Under the pieces are notes generated by a model, which was not told the DNA's origin, ran no database searches, and saw only the letters and a program-made list of their open reading frames with translations. The translations under genes and the position numbers were made by a program. From DAOQAU01 sp964640325 (lineage in GTDB: Bacteria > Cyanobacteriota > Vampirovibrionia > Gastranaerophilales > Gastranaerophilaceae), in contig CAZXID010000001.1 in assembly GCA_964640325.1 (NCBI GenBank), forward strand, positions 92,603 to 156,602: a stretch of DNA of 64,000 nt, written 5' to 3'. Every line of letters begins with the position of its first letter. The first letter of the stretch is position 1. Below are positions 51,939-59,353 of the stretch, in pieces.

Positions 51939-53330
51939 TCATAAACTTATAATCTTATTCGGATTTAAAATATTTTTTTCGTCAAATAACTTTTTAATTT
52001 TCTCCATATATTCTAATGTTACCCCGTCAACGGCATTTGTCATGTACTTTGATTTTTCACAGCCTATGCCGTGTTCGCCCGACAGGGTCCCGCCCAAATC
52101 AATTGCTAATTGATGAATTTGGTCTTTTGTTTTGGCATAAGCTTCAACATCATTTTTATCTGTCAAATCAAGCGAAATGTTTGGATGAATGTTGCCATCG
52201 CCGATATGCCCTACAATGCTTACTGTAAGATTATTTTCTTTACAAATTTTTCTTATCCCTTCGACCATTTGAGGAATTTTTTCTCTGGGTACAACAATGT
52301 CTTCTGCCACAACGTTTGGTTTAAGCTTTGCGCAAGCTCCAAATGCCGAGCGGCGGGCAGTCCATATTTTTTGGGCTTCTTGTTCATTTGTTGAAGTTTG
52401 AATTTGGCTTGCGCCAAACTGGTTACAAAATTGGGCTATTTTTTCTTGTTGGTACTCAAGTGAAATCAGTGGCCCATCAACTTCTAAGAATAAAGCTGCT
52501 TCTTTGTCTGTTAAAAGGCCTGCCGGATAAAACTGTTCTATGGTTTGCAGGGTTTTTTTATCCATAAAATCAAGCGTCGCAGGCGAAAGTTTGTTTTTAA
52601 GAATTTGCGTAACTGCATTTGTCGCATCCGATATTTTGTCAAAGTAGGCTAAAATTACTCTTGAACCTTCGGGTTTGGGTATTAATTTTAGAGTTGCCTC
52701 GGCTATTATGCCCAAAGTGCCTTCAGAACCTATAAAAAATTGACTCATATGATAACCGGTCGAATTTTTTGCGGTGTTTGAGCCGGTTTTTATAATTTTT
52801 CCGTCAGCTAAAACGACTTTAAGGTCAATAACATAGTCTTTTGTCGCTCCGTATTTAAAAGTTCTGGGCCCGCCCGAGCAAAGCGCAATGCTTCCTCCGA
52901 TTGTCGAAACGGCAAGACTGGAAGGGTCGGGAGGATAAAACAGTCCCATTTTTTCTGCTTCTGCCTGCAAATTCCCCACAATAACCCCGGGTTGAACTGT
53001 TGCGGTTAAATTTTGCTCGTTTATTTCAAGAATTTTGTTCATCTTAGAAAAATTAAGCACAATTCCGCCCGATTTTGTAATGCAGGCTCCAACAAGATTT
53101 GTTCCTGCGCCGCGCGCTATTACGGGGATTTGATTGTCGTAGGCAAGTTTTATAATTCTTTGTATATGTTCGAGTGTTTCGACAAAAACCACGATATCGG
53201 GCAGGGTTTCAATATTTTGCTTGTTTGTGGCATCAAGCGCATAAACATAGCGTTCTTCCTTTGTTTCTAAAACGTTTTCGGAAGATACAATCTGTTTTAT
53301 TTTATCAATTAGTATCTTGTCAAATCCCAT
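51939..53330 (-). CDS. glcD: FAD-linked oxidase, GlcD/D-lactate dehydrogenase type
   Basis: The 463-residue protein has the PCMH FAD-binding part (IPVIARGAGTNLVGACITKS GG and STIGGSIALCSGGPRTFKYG) and the FAD-linked oxidase C-terminal domain with SIVGHIGDGNIHPNISLDLT and LSGEHGIGCEKSKYMT. It oxidises a 2-hydroxy acid such as glycolate or D-lactate. No iron-sulfur partner subunit is adjacent. The name is by family; the true substrate is not decided. Confidence 0.88.
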   Translation of the reverse strand: MGFDKILIDKIKQIVSSENVLETKEERYVYALDATNKQNIETLPDIVVFVETLEHIQRIIKLAYDNQIPVIARGAGTNLVGACITKSGGIVLNFSKMNKILEINEQNLTATVQPGVIVGNLQAEAEKMGLFYPPDPSSLAVSTIGGSIALCSGGPRTFKYGATKDYVIDLKVVLADGKIIKTGSNTAKNSTGYHMSQFFIGSEGTLGIIAEATLKLIPKPEGSRVILAYFDKISDATNAVTQILKNKLSPATLDFMDKKTLQTIEQFYPAGLLTDKEAALFLEVDGPLISLEYQQEKIAQFCNQFGASQIQTSTNEQEAQKIWTARRSAFGACAKLKPNVVAEDIVVPREKIPQMVEGIRKICKENNLTVSIVGHIGDGNIHPNISLDLTDKNDVEAYAKTKDQIHQLAIDLGGTLSGEHGIGCEKSKYMTNAVDGVTLEYMEKIKKLFDEKNILNPNKIISL

Positions 53331-53358
53331 ATAAGAATTTTATCAAAAAAATAAACCT

Positions 53359-54360
53359 TTATAAAGAATTTTTACTTGTTAAGGGCAAATTATTATTTTT
53401 GTTTTTATTGCTTAAGCAAGAGATGAGAAAATTAGCAATTTTTCTTTCCAAATTCATTGAAAAATAATTGTTAATCTCTTTTATAAAATAACATGGGCTT
53501 GTTACATTAATTTCAATGATTTTTTCATCTATTACGTCAAGTCCGGCCATGAAAATTCCCATTTCATTCAATTTTTTTGCAACTTTTTGAAATTTTATTT
53601 TTTCACTTTCTGTCAAGGTTGCCTTTTTGATATATTCATCGCTGTGGGTATTAAATTTAAAATCATTGTTTCCGGGGAGTTTTATTACACATTCATCTAA
53701 GATTTCTTTCCCGAGCGTTAAGATTCTTTTGTCGCCGTAATTTGCGTTTGATATGTATTCCTGCACCATTACCAAAGAGGTTTGATTATCGGTCATGGAA
53801 TTAATGATTGAATTAATATTTTTATCGTCCTTTTTAAGATACATAACCCCTGCGCCGAAGCATTTGTTTAGTGGTTTTAAGATTATTTGATCATGTTTTT
53901 CCAAAAAATGAAGAATATCTTTTTTACTTGAAGTTACAAGGTTTTTTGGCATAAATTCAAAAAACATGTTTGTATGAAGTTTTTCGTTAAAATCTCTTAT
54001 TGATTTTGTATCGTTTATTATTAAAGTTTTTTGTCTGTCAATAAAATCAAAAATATAAGTGGAATTTATATAGTCTAAATCAACAGGCGGATCAGGGCGA
54101 AACATCACAATTGCAAAATCTTCTATTTGCTGTTTTTGCCAGTTTTTATCAAGAAAAATATTATTTTCTTTTAAAGTAACTTTAGAGCATTTGCAAAAAG
54201 CCTTTGAATTATCAAGGCAAAGCCTGTCTGTTGTTGTTACGGCAACTTCAAAATTTCTTTGGAGAAATTCTTTTACCAGCCAAAAATCTGTTATAAGTTT
54301 ATTAAATTCAAAGTATTTTACTTCAATTTTGTCTATGATAAATAAAATTTTCTTGTCCAT
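53359..54360 (-). CDS. gshB: Glutathione synthetase-like ATP-grasp protein
   Basis: The 333-residue protein follows the bacterial GshB layout: KILFIIDKIEVKYFEFNKLI, VMFRPDPPVDLDYINSTYIF, LINDTKSIRDFNEKLHTNMF, ILKPLNKCFGAGVMYLKK and C-terminal AGLDVIDEKIIEINVTSPCY. It should join gamma-Glu-Cys (or an analogue) to Gly. GshA is not in this window, so another product is possible. Confidence 0.85.
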   Translation of the reverse strand: MDKKILFIIDKIEVKYFEFNKLITDFWLVKEFLQRNFEVAVTTTDRLCLDNSKAFCKCSKVTLKENNIFLDKNWQKQQIEDFAIVMFRPDPPVDLDYINSTYIFDFIDRQKTLIINDTKSIRDFNEKLHTNMFFEFMPKNLVTSSKKDILHFLEKHDQIILKPLNKCFGAGVMYLKKDDKNINSIINSMTDNQTSLVMVQEYISNANYGDKRILTLGKEILDECVIKLPGNNDFKFNTHSDEYIKKATLTESEKIKFQKVAKKLNEMGIFMAGLDVIDEKIIEINVTSPCYFIKEINNYFSMNLERKIANFLISCLSNKNKNNNLPLTSKNSL

Positions 54361-54529
54361 AACACCCCTAAAATCAGCATATCACTTAAATAAATAGATA
54401 CAATATACTTTTTTCTCGTTTTTGGCGGGGGTGATTTTGTAACAAAATGTAAACAAATTTAGTGTTTTTTGCAATTTTGTATATAAAAAATACTTTATTA
54501 ATATATAAGAACGAAATACTTACAAATTG

Positions 54530-54648
54530 CATAAAAACTCACTTTCAAAACACTACACACTAACCTACCACACACTAACCTTCTACACACGAGGAATTAC
54601 GAAAAAAGAATTCCAAACCCATTTTTTAATTAAAATGGGTCTTTTTTT
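54530..54648 (+). ncRNA. Candidate small RNA with C-rich repeats
   Basis: The core has three related units: CTACACACTAACCT, CCACACACTAACCTT and CTACACACGAGG. They are followed by a GGAATT/AATTCC hairpin (54593-54614) and a rho-independent terminator (stem ACCCATTTT/AAAATGGGT at 54617-54640 and seven T). An unpaired CA/AACCT-rich stretch ahead of a terminator suits an antisense regulator of Shine-Dalgarno regions. The 5' end is not known; TATATAA-like sequences lie upstream. Confidence 0.4.
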
Positions 54649-54782
54649 GCGTTCTTTTGCTCAAATCTTTGATTTCTTGCAAAATGTTATCACGGCTTAC
54701 ATTAATAATCCATTCTTTGGCTTTATTCAAAGAAAACCGCTGTAATTTATTTTATATAAAAGATAACAACAATCAACAAATA

Positions 54783-54824
54783 AAACCCGCGGCTTAAGCC
54801 GCGGGTTTGCAACAAAAATGTTGC
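54783..54824 (-). terminator. Hairpins after the 517-residue gene
   Basis: A 26-bp perfect palindrome (AAACCCGCGGCTT and its complement) and a second GCAACA/TGTTGC stem with a 4-base loop lie 7 to 48 bases beyond the stop of the minus-strand gene. They form a typical strong terminator. Confidence 0.8.
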
Positions 54825-54830
54825 AATTGT

Positions 54831-56384
54831 CTAGTCATTATAAGTTTGCACACCGGGGAATTTATCTTGGCCGGTGGTTTTTCTGGTAATCCAGTATTGC
54901 ATTTTTGGGATAGCTGAAGCAAGGCAGTAGCCTGAGATAGCAAAACCTATACCCAAGTTAAAGGCATTTTTCCAGAAGTTTTGTTTTGCCATTTTTGTCA
55001 AGAAATCAGCATCAATCATTTTTTTACTTTGAGATACCGCTTTTTTGTATATGAGGTTGATATATTCATCCATATTTTGTTTAAGACCTTCTAAATCATT
55101 TTGTGAGATAAATGTTGTTTCACAAAGGTGTTTACTTATTTCTTCAGGCGCATTTTTATTAAATATTCTCGTAAAAATACTTTTGCCTTTTTTGTAGTAC
55201 CCTGTATAAAATTTTTCCAAGAATTCGGGTTCATTTGCAAATCCTTGTTTGAATATGTTTTGAACCTGAGTTTTCGACAATATTCTCCCTTCGGGTAATC
55301 TTGGCTGTAATTGTGACATTTTGTCCGCTTTTTTAATAATTTCATCGGCATTTTCCAGTTTCATTTCTTTAACTTTTACGGCAAAATCATCAAGGCTTAT
55401 TGCTCCGTTTTTGTAGGCATCGTCTTTTTTAAATGTTTCAGGTATAAGATTTTCATCGCCCAGGAGCCTTTCTTTAAATGATTCAAGGCTTAGTCCTTCG
55501 GGGTCCATTTTAGGTATAATATGTTCATTAAATACATCAACGCTTACAGGGTCAATCCTGTGGGGGTTTTTGTCTTGAATTTTGTTTAGTCTTGAGTTGA
55601 TGTGCCCTCTGCAGAACATGTAGAAATAAATGGAAGAAAGATCTCTAAAAAGACATTCGATTCTTTCGTGTTTGTTTCTTGCGCTTATTCCGCGGCCTCC
55701 TGCAACGCCTATGTCTGTGGCAAGAAGTTTATAAGTAGAATTATTTTCGATTTTGTAACTAAAGGCAAGAAGGCTTTTTAATGCCTCTGCGCCTTTGAAT
55801 GAAGTTTGGTTTGTTTTTTTAGCTTTTTCAATAAACTCATCGATAGAAACTTTTTTATGTAAAAATGTTTGATCTTTTTTATTTTTACCGCTCAAATATT
55901 TTTTTGTAATTTTTTGGTTTACTTTGGGAACCACAAAACCAACGAGTAAATTAGCAAGAACTACACTTGCCATTACTTTACCGAAGGCGAATTTTGAAAG
56001 AGCTTTTTCAAAATTATCGATATTTTTAATTTTAACTTTTTCGGCCATTTTAAGCACGAAATTATTCATGGGTTTTCTTATGGCATCTTCTCCGGTATCA
56101 AAGCCATATTCAGGGAGTTTAAAAATGGATTTGCCTAATTTGTCGCCTAAACTTCTAAACAGGTCTATTCCGCAAAACCAAAAAATCGCACCGAGGGTTT
56201 CTTCTGTGAATCTTTCTCTTGCTTCTACAAAACCATCTCTTTTGTAAGCATGATACGTTCTACCGCCGGTTACGGCGGCTTCCAATAAAATAATCGGCAA
56301 GAGGGCATCGGCTTTACCCATGTCTCTTACAAAAACTTTTGCATTTTTTGCTACTGATTGAGAAATCTTGTTAAAATTAATCAT
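54831..56384 (-). CDS. Hypothetical membrane-associated protein with SFKG motif
   Basis: The 517-residue protein has hydrophobic stretches at residues 25-40 (ALLPIILLEAAVTGG), about 60-72 (GAIFWFCGIDLF), 140-160 (ASVVLANLLVGFVVP) and near the end (NLGIGFAISGYCLASAI), and large charged helical regions between. The TSFKGAEALKSLLAFSYKIE part resembles the SFKG motif of the 51.1-kb protein. No family was recognised. Usual start (MINFNK) with no close alternative. Possibly specific to this lineage. Confidence 0.6.
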   Translation of the reverse strand: MINFNKISQSVAKNAKVFVRDMGKADALLPIILLEAAVTGGRTYHAYKRDGFVEARERFTEETLGAIFWFCGIDLFRSLGDKLGKSIFKLPEYGFDTGEDAIRKPMNNFVLKMAEKVKIKNIDNFEKALSKFAFGKVMASVVLANLLVGFVVPKVNQKITKKYLSGKNKKDQTFLHKKVSIDEFIEKAKKTNQTSFKGAEALKSLLAFSYKIENNSTYKLLATDIGVAGGRGISARNKHERIECLFRDLSSIYFYMFCRGHINSRLNKIQDKNPHRIDPVSVDVFNEHIIPKMDPEGLSLESFKERLLGDENLIPETFKKDDAYKNGAISLDDFAVKVKEMKLENADEIIKKADKMSQLQPRLPEGRILSKTQVQNIFKQGFANEPEFLEKFYTGYYKKGKSIFTRIFNKNAPEEISKHLCETTFISQNDLEGLKQNMDEYINLIYKKAVSQSKKMIDADFLTKMAKQNFWKNAFNLGIGFAISGYCLASAIPKMQYWITRKTTGQDKFPGVQTYND

Positions 56385-56571
56385 TTTCGGCTATTTTTTA
56401 TTGACTAGACTTTTATTTTAATACACCTCAAAAATGTTTTTTGCTATTTTGAGAAATATTTTAACAGAAGTGAAACACTTTGTTACAAAAGGGGTTAAAT
56501 GTGGCTTTGTCTTTTTTCGCTCTTTTAGGTTTTTGCGAGGGGGTAAAAGTAATTTTGATATTTGATAACAT

Positions 56572-56622
56572 CGTTCACGTCTTTGCGAGGAAAGACGAAG
56601 TCTTGACGAAGCAATCCAAAAA
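56572..56622. repeat. TTTGCGAGG...GAAGCAATCC repeat
   Basis: A GTCTTTGCGAGGAAAGACGA unit followed by AGTCTTGACGAAGCAATCCA. It is a variant of the TCATTGCGAGGCGAAGCCGAAGCAATCC repeat at about 44433. Confidence 0.6.
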
Positions 56623-56659
56623 ATAATGGTGGGTTGGGGAACCCACCCTACTCTACAGA

Positions 56660-56866
56660 CTACCCGCCACAAACCTTGCAAGGGATACCGCCTTTGTTTT
56701 TGGCCTGCTGTTTTTCAATTTTGATACAATTAGTAGTGCATTTAGTTGCATATCTGCAAGTTTGTTTATGATACTTATGCGTTTTAACATTAAAAAATAC
56801 TGTATCGGCAAGGCAGCCATGCGCGGTTAAAAATAAAATTAAAAGACTAACTATAAACTTTTTCAT
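56660..56866 (-). CDS. Small secreted Cys-rich protein
   Basis: The start at 56866 (MKKFIVSLLILFLTAHGCLA) gives a 68-residue protein with a signal peptide. The mature part has YHKQTCRYATKCTTNC and a C-terminal GGIPCKVCGG. This YHx3C...PCxxC pattern is found in small periplasmic or nuclease-associated domains and probably binds metal or forms disulfides. The C-terminal CGG is at the very end. Confidence 0.6.
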   Translation of the reverse strand: MKKFIVSLLILFLTAHGCLADTVFFNVKTHKYHKQTCRYATKCTTNCIKIEKQQAKNKGGIPCKVCGG

Positions 56867-56906
56867 ATGGAACAAACCTAATTAGTTAACGGATAAATAT
56901 TACAAT

Positions 56907-56937
56907 AAAAGGCAGAGTTTTTTAAACTCTGCCTTTT
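56907..56937. terminator. Intergenic hairpin
   Basis: AAAAGGCAGAGTTT, a 3-base loop and the exact complement, with T tails. It separates the secreted-protein gene from the 57.1-kb genes and may block readthrough either way. Confidence 0.7.
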
Positions 56938-57140
56938 ATGGTAGGGCATAGCGGACCCAAAATATAGGACACTTTTCCCCATTATAACTTTTTTATCCTA
57001 TATACAGTATCGTTATTTTTTAGCTTATATCAAGCTTTTTCAGGGTTTTTGTATCAGTTGAACACGTTTGTTTATCAGTATTTTTACTGACTTGTAGAAA
57101 GTTGAAAATAGTTTAATATAAAAAATATAGAGGAGCAAAA

Positions 57141-57545
57141 ATGATAAATTACAAACAATTAGTTAAAACAGATAACGGCTATAAAAATCGAATTTTAGAT
57201 CTTTCTAATTATATTAATCCGATTTCAAAAGAAAAAGAAATTTTTACGAGAGAAAGTATTGCAAAAATGACGCAGAAAGAATTTGAACAAAATGAAGATA
57301 AAATCATGATGCAAATGAATTCTATTGGCGTTCCTACTGACGACGATTTGAGAACAAGTCAAGACCAAGATTATGAAAATAATGAAACTACACAATGGAT
57401 TTGGGTGTTAGATGATTCTTTAAAATCTCATTGCGATTTTTGTCTTAGTATGGAAGGTGAAACATTTGATAACGAAGAAGATGCACCTGAAATACCTGTT
57501 CACGAAAATTGCGGTTGCCAATTGGTTAAATTTGTTACTACTTAA
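57141..57545 (+). CDS. Phage head-morphogenesis-like small protein
   Basis: The 134-residue protein has a C-terminal motif seen at the end of phage minor head (Mu F/SPP1 gp7-type) proteins: WIWVLDDSLKSHCDFCLSME GE, then IPVHENCGCQLV. Such CxxC/HxNCxC clusters bind zinc. The N-terminal half is not conserved. GAGG precedes the ATG. It stands alone, with no other phage gene near, so it is probably a remnant or a recruited domain. Confidence 0.55.
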   Translation: MINYKQLVKTDNGYKNRILDLSNYINPISKEKEIFTRESIAKMTQKEFEQNEDKIMMQMNSIGVPTDDDLRTSQDQDYENNETTQWIWVLDDSLKSHCDFCLSMEGETFDNEEDAPEIPVHENCGCQLVKFVTT

Positions 57546-57557
57546 ATCTGTTTTGAT

Positions 57558-57563
57558 TATAAT
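57558..57563 (+). promoter_or_regulatory. -10 box abutting the VRR-NUC gene start
   Basis: TATAAT is followed by six bases and then the ATG at 57570; no ribosome-binding site is visible. The -35 element is poor (TTACTA-like). This matches the arrangement at 31219-31247. Confidence 0.4.
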
Positions 57564-57569
57564 AACAGT

Positions 57570-58358
57570 ATGAAGTTTAGAATATTATTAGTTTTAATAT
57601 TAAATATTTTTATTGCTCAAATTTCCATGACACAGCAAATTTTACCTGCGGATGTTCAGAAGAATACAGAAGCGATTTATGCTCCGGTAACAGGTGAGGT
57701 TGGTAAAACATATTTTTATTGCCAAAATGGCGATAAATGTTCAACTGAGCAAGTAGTGAGGGAATATTACAAAGCTAAAGGCTATTCTGTTATGCGTGCT
57801 GAATATTCATTTTGGAAAGGAATGTTTATACTCTCATTTTTAGATGAGTTGTATCCTGCTAAGCACTACACTTTTTATGGCAAAACAGGTGTTTTTCATG
57901 ATATGTCACTTTATAAAGAACAGCAAGCGGATTTGATAAAAAAGGAAGCCTATATTAAAAATGCTGATTTAAAGGAGTTTATAAATTTACAGATTAAAAA
58001 ACATGAAGCTGGTGCTTATATAAGAGACCTTGATGAGTGGGAATTTGAAGGCTATAAGAACCCTACTGAATATTTTAAATCTCCAATTGTTCAGGAGTTT
58101 TTGACAAAGATTGATAATAAGATCTTTTATAAAATGGTGACTAGGATTTTACAGGACCGAAAAAACAATACAGTAGGAACTCCTGATTATATTATATGGA
58201 ATAAAAAAGAGCTTATTTTTGTTGAAGTTAAGAGAGAAAAAGAAAAACTACGCGAGGATCAAATAACTTGGGCTGAGTTTTTAATTAATAATAGAATCCC
58301 ATATGTTGTCATAAGAGTTCATGGCATAGGGGGCAAAAAAGGGACCTCTAAATATTGA
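57570..58358 (+). CDS. VRR-NUC domain protein with N-terminal signal-like segment
   Basis: The 262-residue protein ends with a VRR-NUC/PD-(D/E)xK nuclease core (TVGTPDYIIWNKKELIFVEV K, then REDQITWAEFLINNRIPYVV). The first 20 residues (MKFRILLVLILNIFIAQISM) are hydrophobic like a signal peptide, odd for such a nuclease. The alternative start at residue 20 lacks a ribosome-binding site. The middle (about 40-190) is of unknown fold. It may cut branched DNA, or be exported; the sequence does not decide. Confidence 0.65.
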   Translation: MKFRILLVLILNIFIAQISMTQQILPADVQKNTEAIYAPVTGEVGKTYFYCQNGDKCSTEQVVREYYKAKGYSVMRAEYSFWKGMFILSFLDELYPAKHYTFYGKTGVFHDMSLYKEQQADLIKKEAYIKNADLKEFINLQIKKHEAGAYIRDLDEWEFEGYKNPTEYFKSPIVQEFLTKIDNKIFYKMVTRILQDRKNNTVGTPDYIIWNKKELIFVEVKREKEKLREDQITWAEFLINNRIPYVVIRVHGIGGKKGTSKY

Positions 58359-58723
58359 AACAGAGTCTTTTAGAGAAAAAATGGGTAATTTTTACTAAAA
58401 AAATACCTGTTTTCATGCTCTAAATTATCTTAAAAAATCAACACGCCCAAAGTGCCGCCACATGCGGGACTTTATACCATAAAACCTTCGAATAGCTTGA
58501 CTAGCAAGGTTTCCGAAGGTTTTATGGTGGGCAGTATTGGGATGTCTTGCTCGTTCGCGTTAAACGGGTCTGCGGTTTTTGCTTTCGTGGACTTTGTCCA
58601 CTCCAAGCAAAAGACCTTCGCCCTCTGCTCACTCGCGCTCGAACCCAAAAAGCTTTCGCTTTTGACTGTTTCTTGCCCTAATATCTGGCCATAAAAAAAG
58701 ACCCCCGAAGGAATCTTTTTTTA
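58359..58723. repeat. Gap with duplicated tRNA-Val 3' end and GC-rich segment
   Basis: No gene is seen in 365 bases. It holds a 14-bp inverted repeat (58477-58490 with 58514-58527), a 21-bp exact copy of the tRNA-Val 3' end (58521-58541) and a GC-rich stretch with many short inverted repeats (58545-58680). ORFs in it are not credible. Confidence 0.7.
58521..58541. repeat. Duplicate of tRNA-Val 3' end
   Basis: TTTATGGTGGGCAGTATTGG(G) here equals 58720-58740, which contains the CCA and acceptor/T-arm edge of tRNA-Val. The spacing is 199 bases, and both copies are preceded by a hairpin. Confidence 0.8.
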
Positions 58724-58726
58724 TGG
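58689..58726 (-). terminator. Terminator after tRNA-Val
   Basis: CCATAAAAAAAGA and its complement flank a GAAGG-containing loop. On the minus strand the CCA end of the tRNA runs straight into this stem, followed by a T-rich arm. Confidence 0.65.
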
Positions 58727-58799
58727 TGGGCAGTATTGGGCTCGAACCAACGACCCCTTGCTTGTCGAGCAAGTGCTCTACCAACTGAGCTAACCGCCC
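58724..58799 (-). tRNA. tRNA-Val (anticodon GAC)
   Basis: On the minus strand GGGCGGT pairs with ACTGCCC, the D arm is AGCTCAGTTGGTAGAGC, the anticodon arm CTTGC-TCGACAA-GCAAG holds GAC, and the T arm has GGTTCGAGCC. The CCA end is encoded. 76 bases. Confidence 0.93.
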
Positions 58800-58894
58800 T
58801 TATCTTTAGTTAATATTTAGAGGTGAGAAGTGAAAAGAAAACTATTCACCTTTTCAGCCTTTTTAAAATCAAAAAAGTATTTTTGTTTTTAAAA

Positions 58895-58965
58895 AGGAGA
58901 CACCCGGATTTGAACCGGGGATAAGAGCTTTGCAGGCTCCTGCCTTACCACTTGGCCATGTCTCC
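58895..58965 (-). tRNA. tRNA-Cys (anticodon GCA)
   Basis: On the minus strand GGAGACA pairs with TGTCTCC with discriminator T, the anticodon loop is CTGCAAA (GCA), and the T arm has GGTTCAAATCC. 71 bases; CCA is not encoded, in contrast to tRNA-Val next to it. Confidence 0.93.
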
Positions 58966-59353
58966 ATACATTTTATTAATTATTAACTTTTCAAAAACGG
59001 CTCCGCTCAAACCGTACTGCTTTGAGGCAAAGCCTCAAACTCTGCCGGTTTTCGACTCCACTCGATGACTACGTCATCTCGCTTGCCTCTAGCCTCGCCG
59101 GCGGGCACTTGGTCATGTCTTCATAATGCTTTTATATCGTATTCAATACATGTTCGATTGTCAAGTAAACAACAGGTTATAAGCGGTAGGGTGCACCCCA
59201 CGCACCTTCTTTTTTGGTGCGCATGCACCCTATTTTCTATTTACCATTTACTATTAACTTATTAACTCTTATCCCTTTCGTTACGTTTTATTAAACATGT
59301 TTCCATGCTCCGGCCTTTTATTGTAAAATGGATAAACTAGAAAAGATTATGTC
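58966..59353. repeat. Gap between tRNA-Cys and nrdJ with tRNA fragment
   Basis: No gene is seen in these 388 bases. They hold a GC-rich stretch with a TTTGAGGC/GCCTCAAA hairpin at 59021-59039, a fragment of tRNA-Cys at 59106-59125, and a CTATTTACCATTTACTATTA repeat near 59231. No cobalamin riboswitch was found upstream of nrdJ. Confidence 0.7.
59106..59125. repeat. Fragment of tRNA-Cys 5' end
   Basis: The plus-strand CACTTGGTCATGTCTTCATA matches 58949-58968 at 18 of 20 bases, i.e. the first part of tRNA-Cys and four bases before it. Confidence 0.7.

Larger units (their letters stand above)
54361..54830. other. 470-base gap with a candidate sRNA and two hairpins
   Basis: No credible protein is seen. 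The left part is AT-rich and could hold promoters in both directions. A C-rich repeat and two hairpins at 54550-54648 look like a plus-strand small RNA. A pair of hairpins at 54783-54824 belongs to the minus-strand gene. Confidence 0.6.

Noticed and set aside
54527..54745. 72-codon frame across the candidate sRNA region
   Set aside because: It starts in AT-rich sequence without ribosome-binding site, runs through the hairpin and terminator, and has low-complexity composition.
56950..56985. IS-end-like sequence (AAAATATAGGACACTTTT) near 56960
   Set aside because: It resembles some IS termini but has no partner end or transposase fragment nearby.
58452..58694. 80-codon plus frame in the gap before tRNA-Val
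   Set aside because: It lies in repeat and hairpin sequence, with the duplicated tRNA end inside it.
59065..59265. 66-codon plus frame between tRNA-Cys and nrdJ
   Set aside because: It overlaps a tRNA fragment and a repeat stretch, and has no ribosome-binding site.
59266..59353. Cobalamin riboswitch upstream of nrdJ
   Set aside because: No B12-box consensus or long structured leader is visible.
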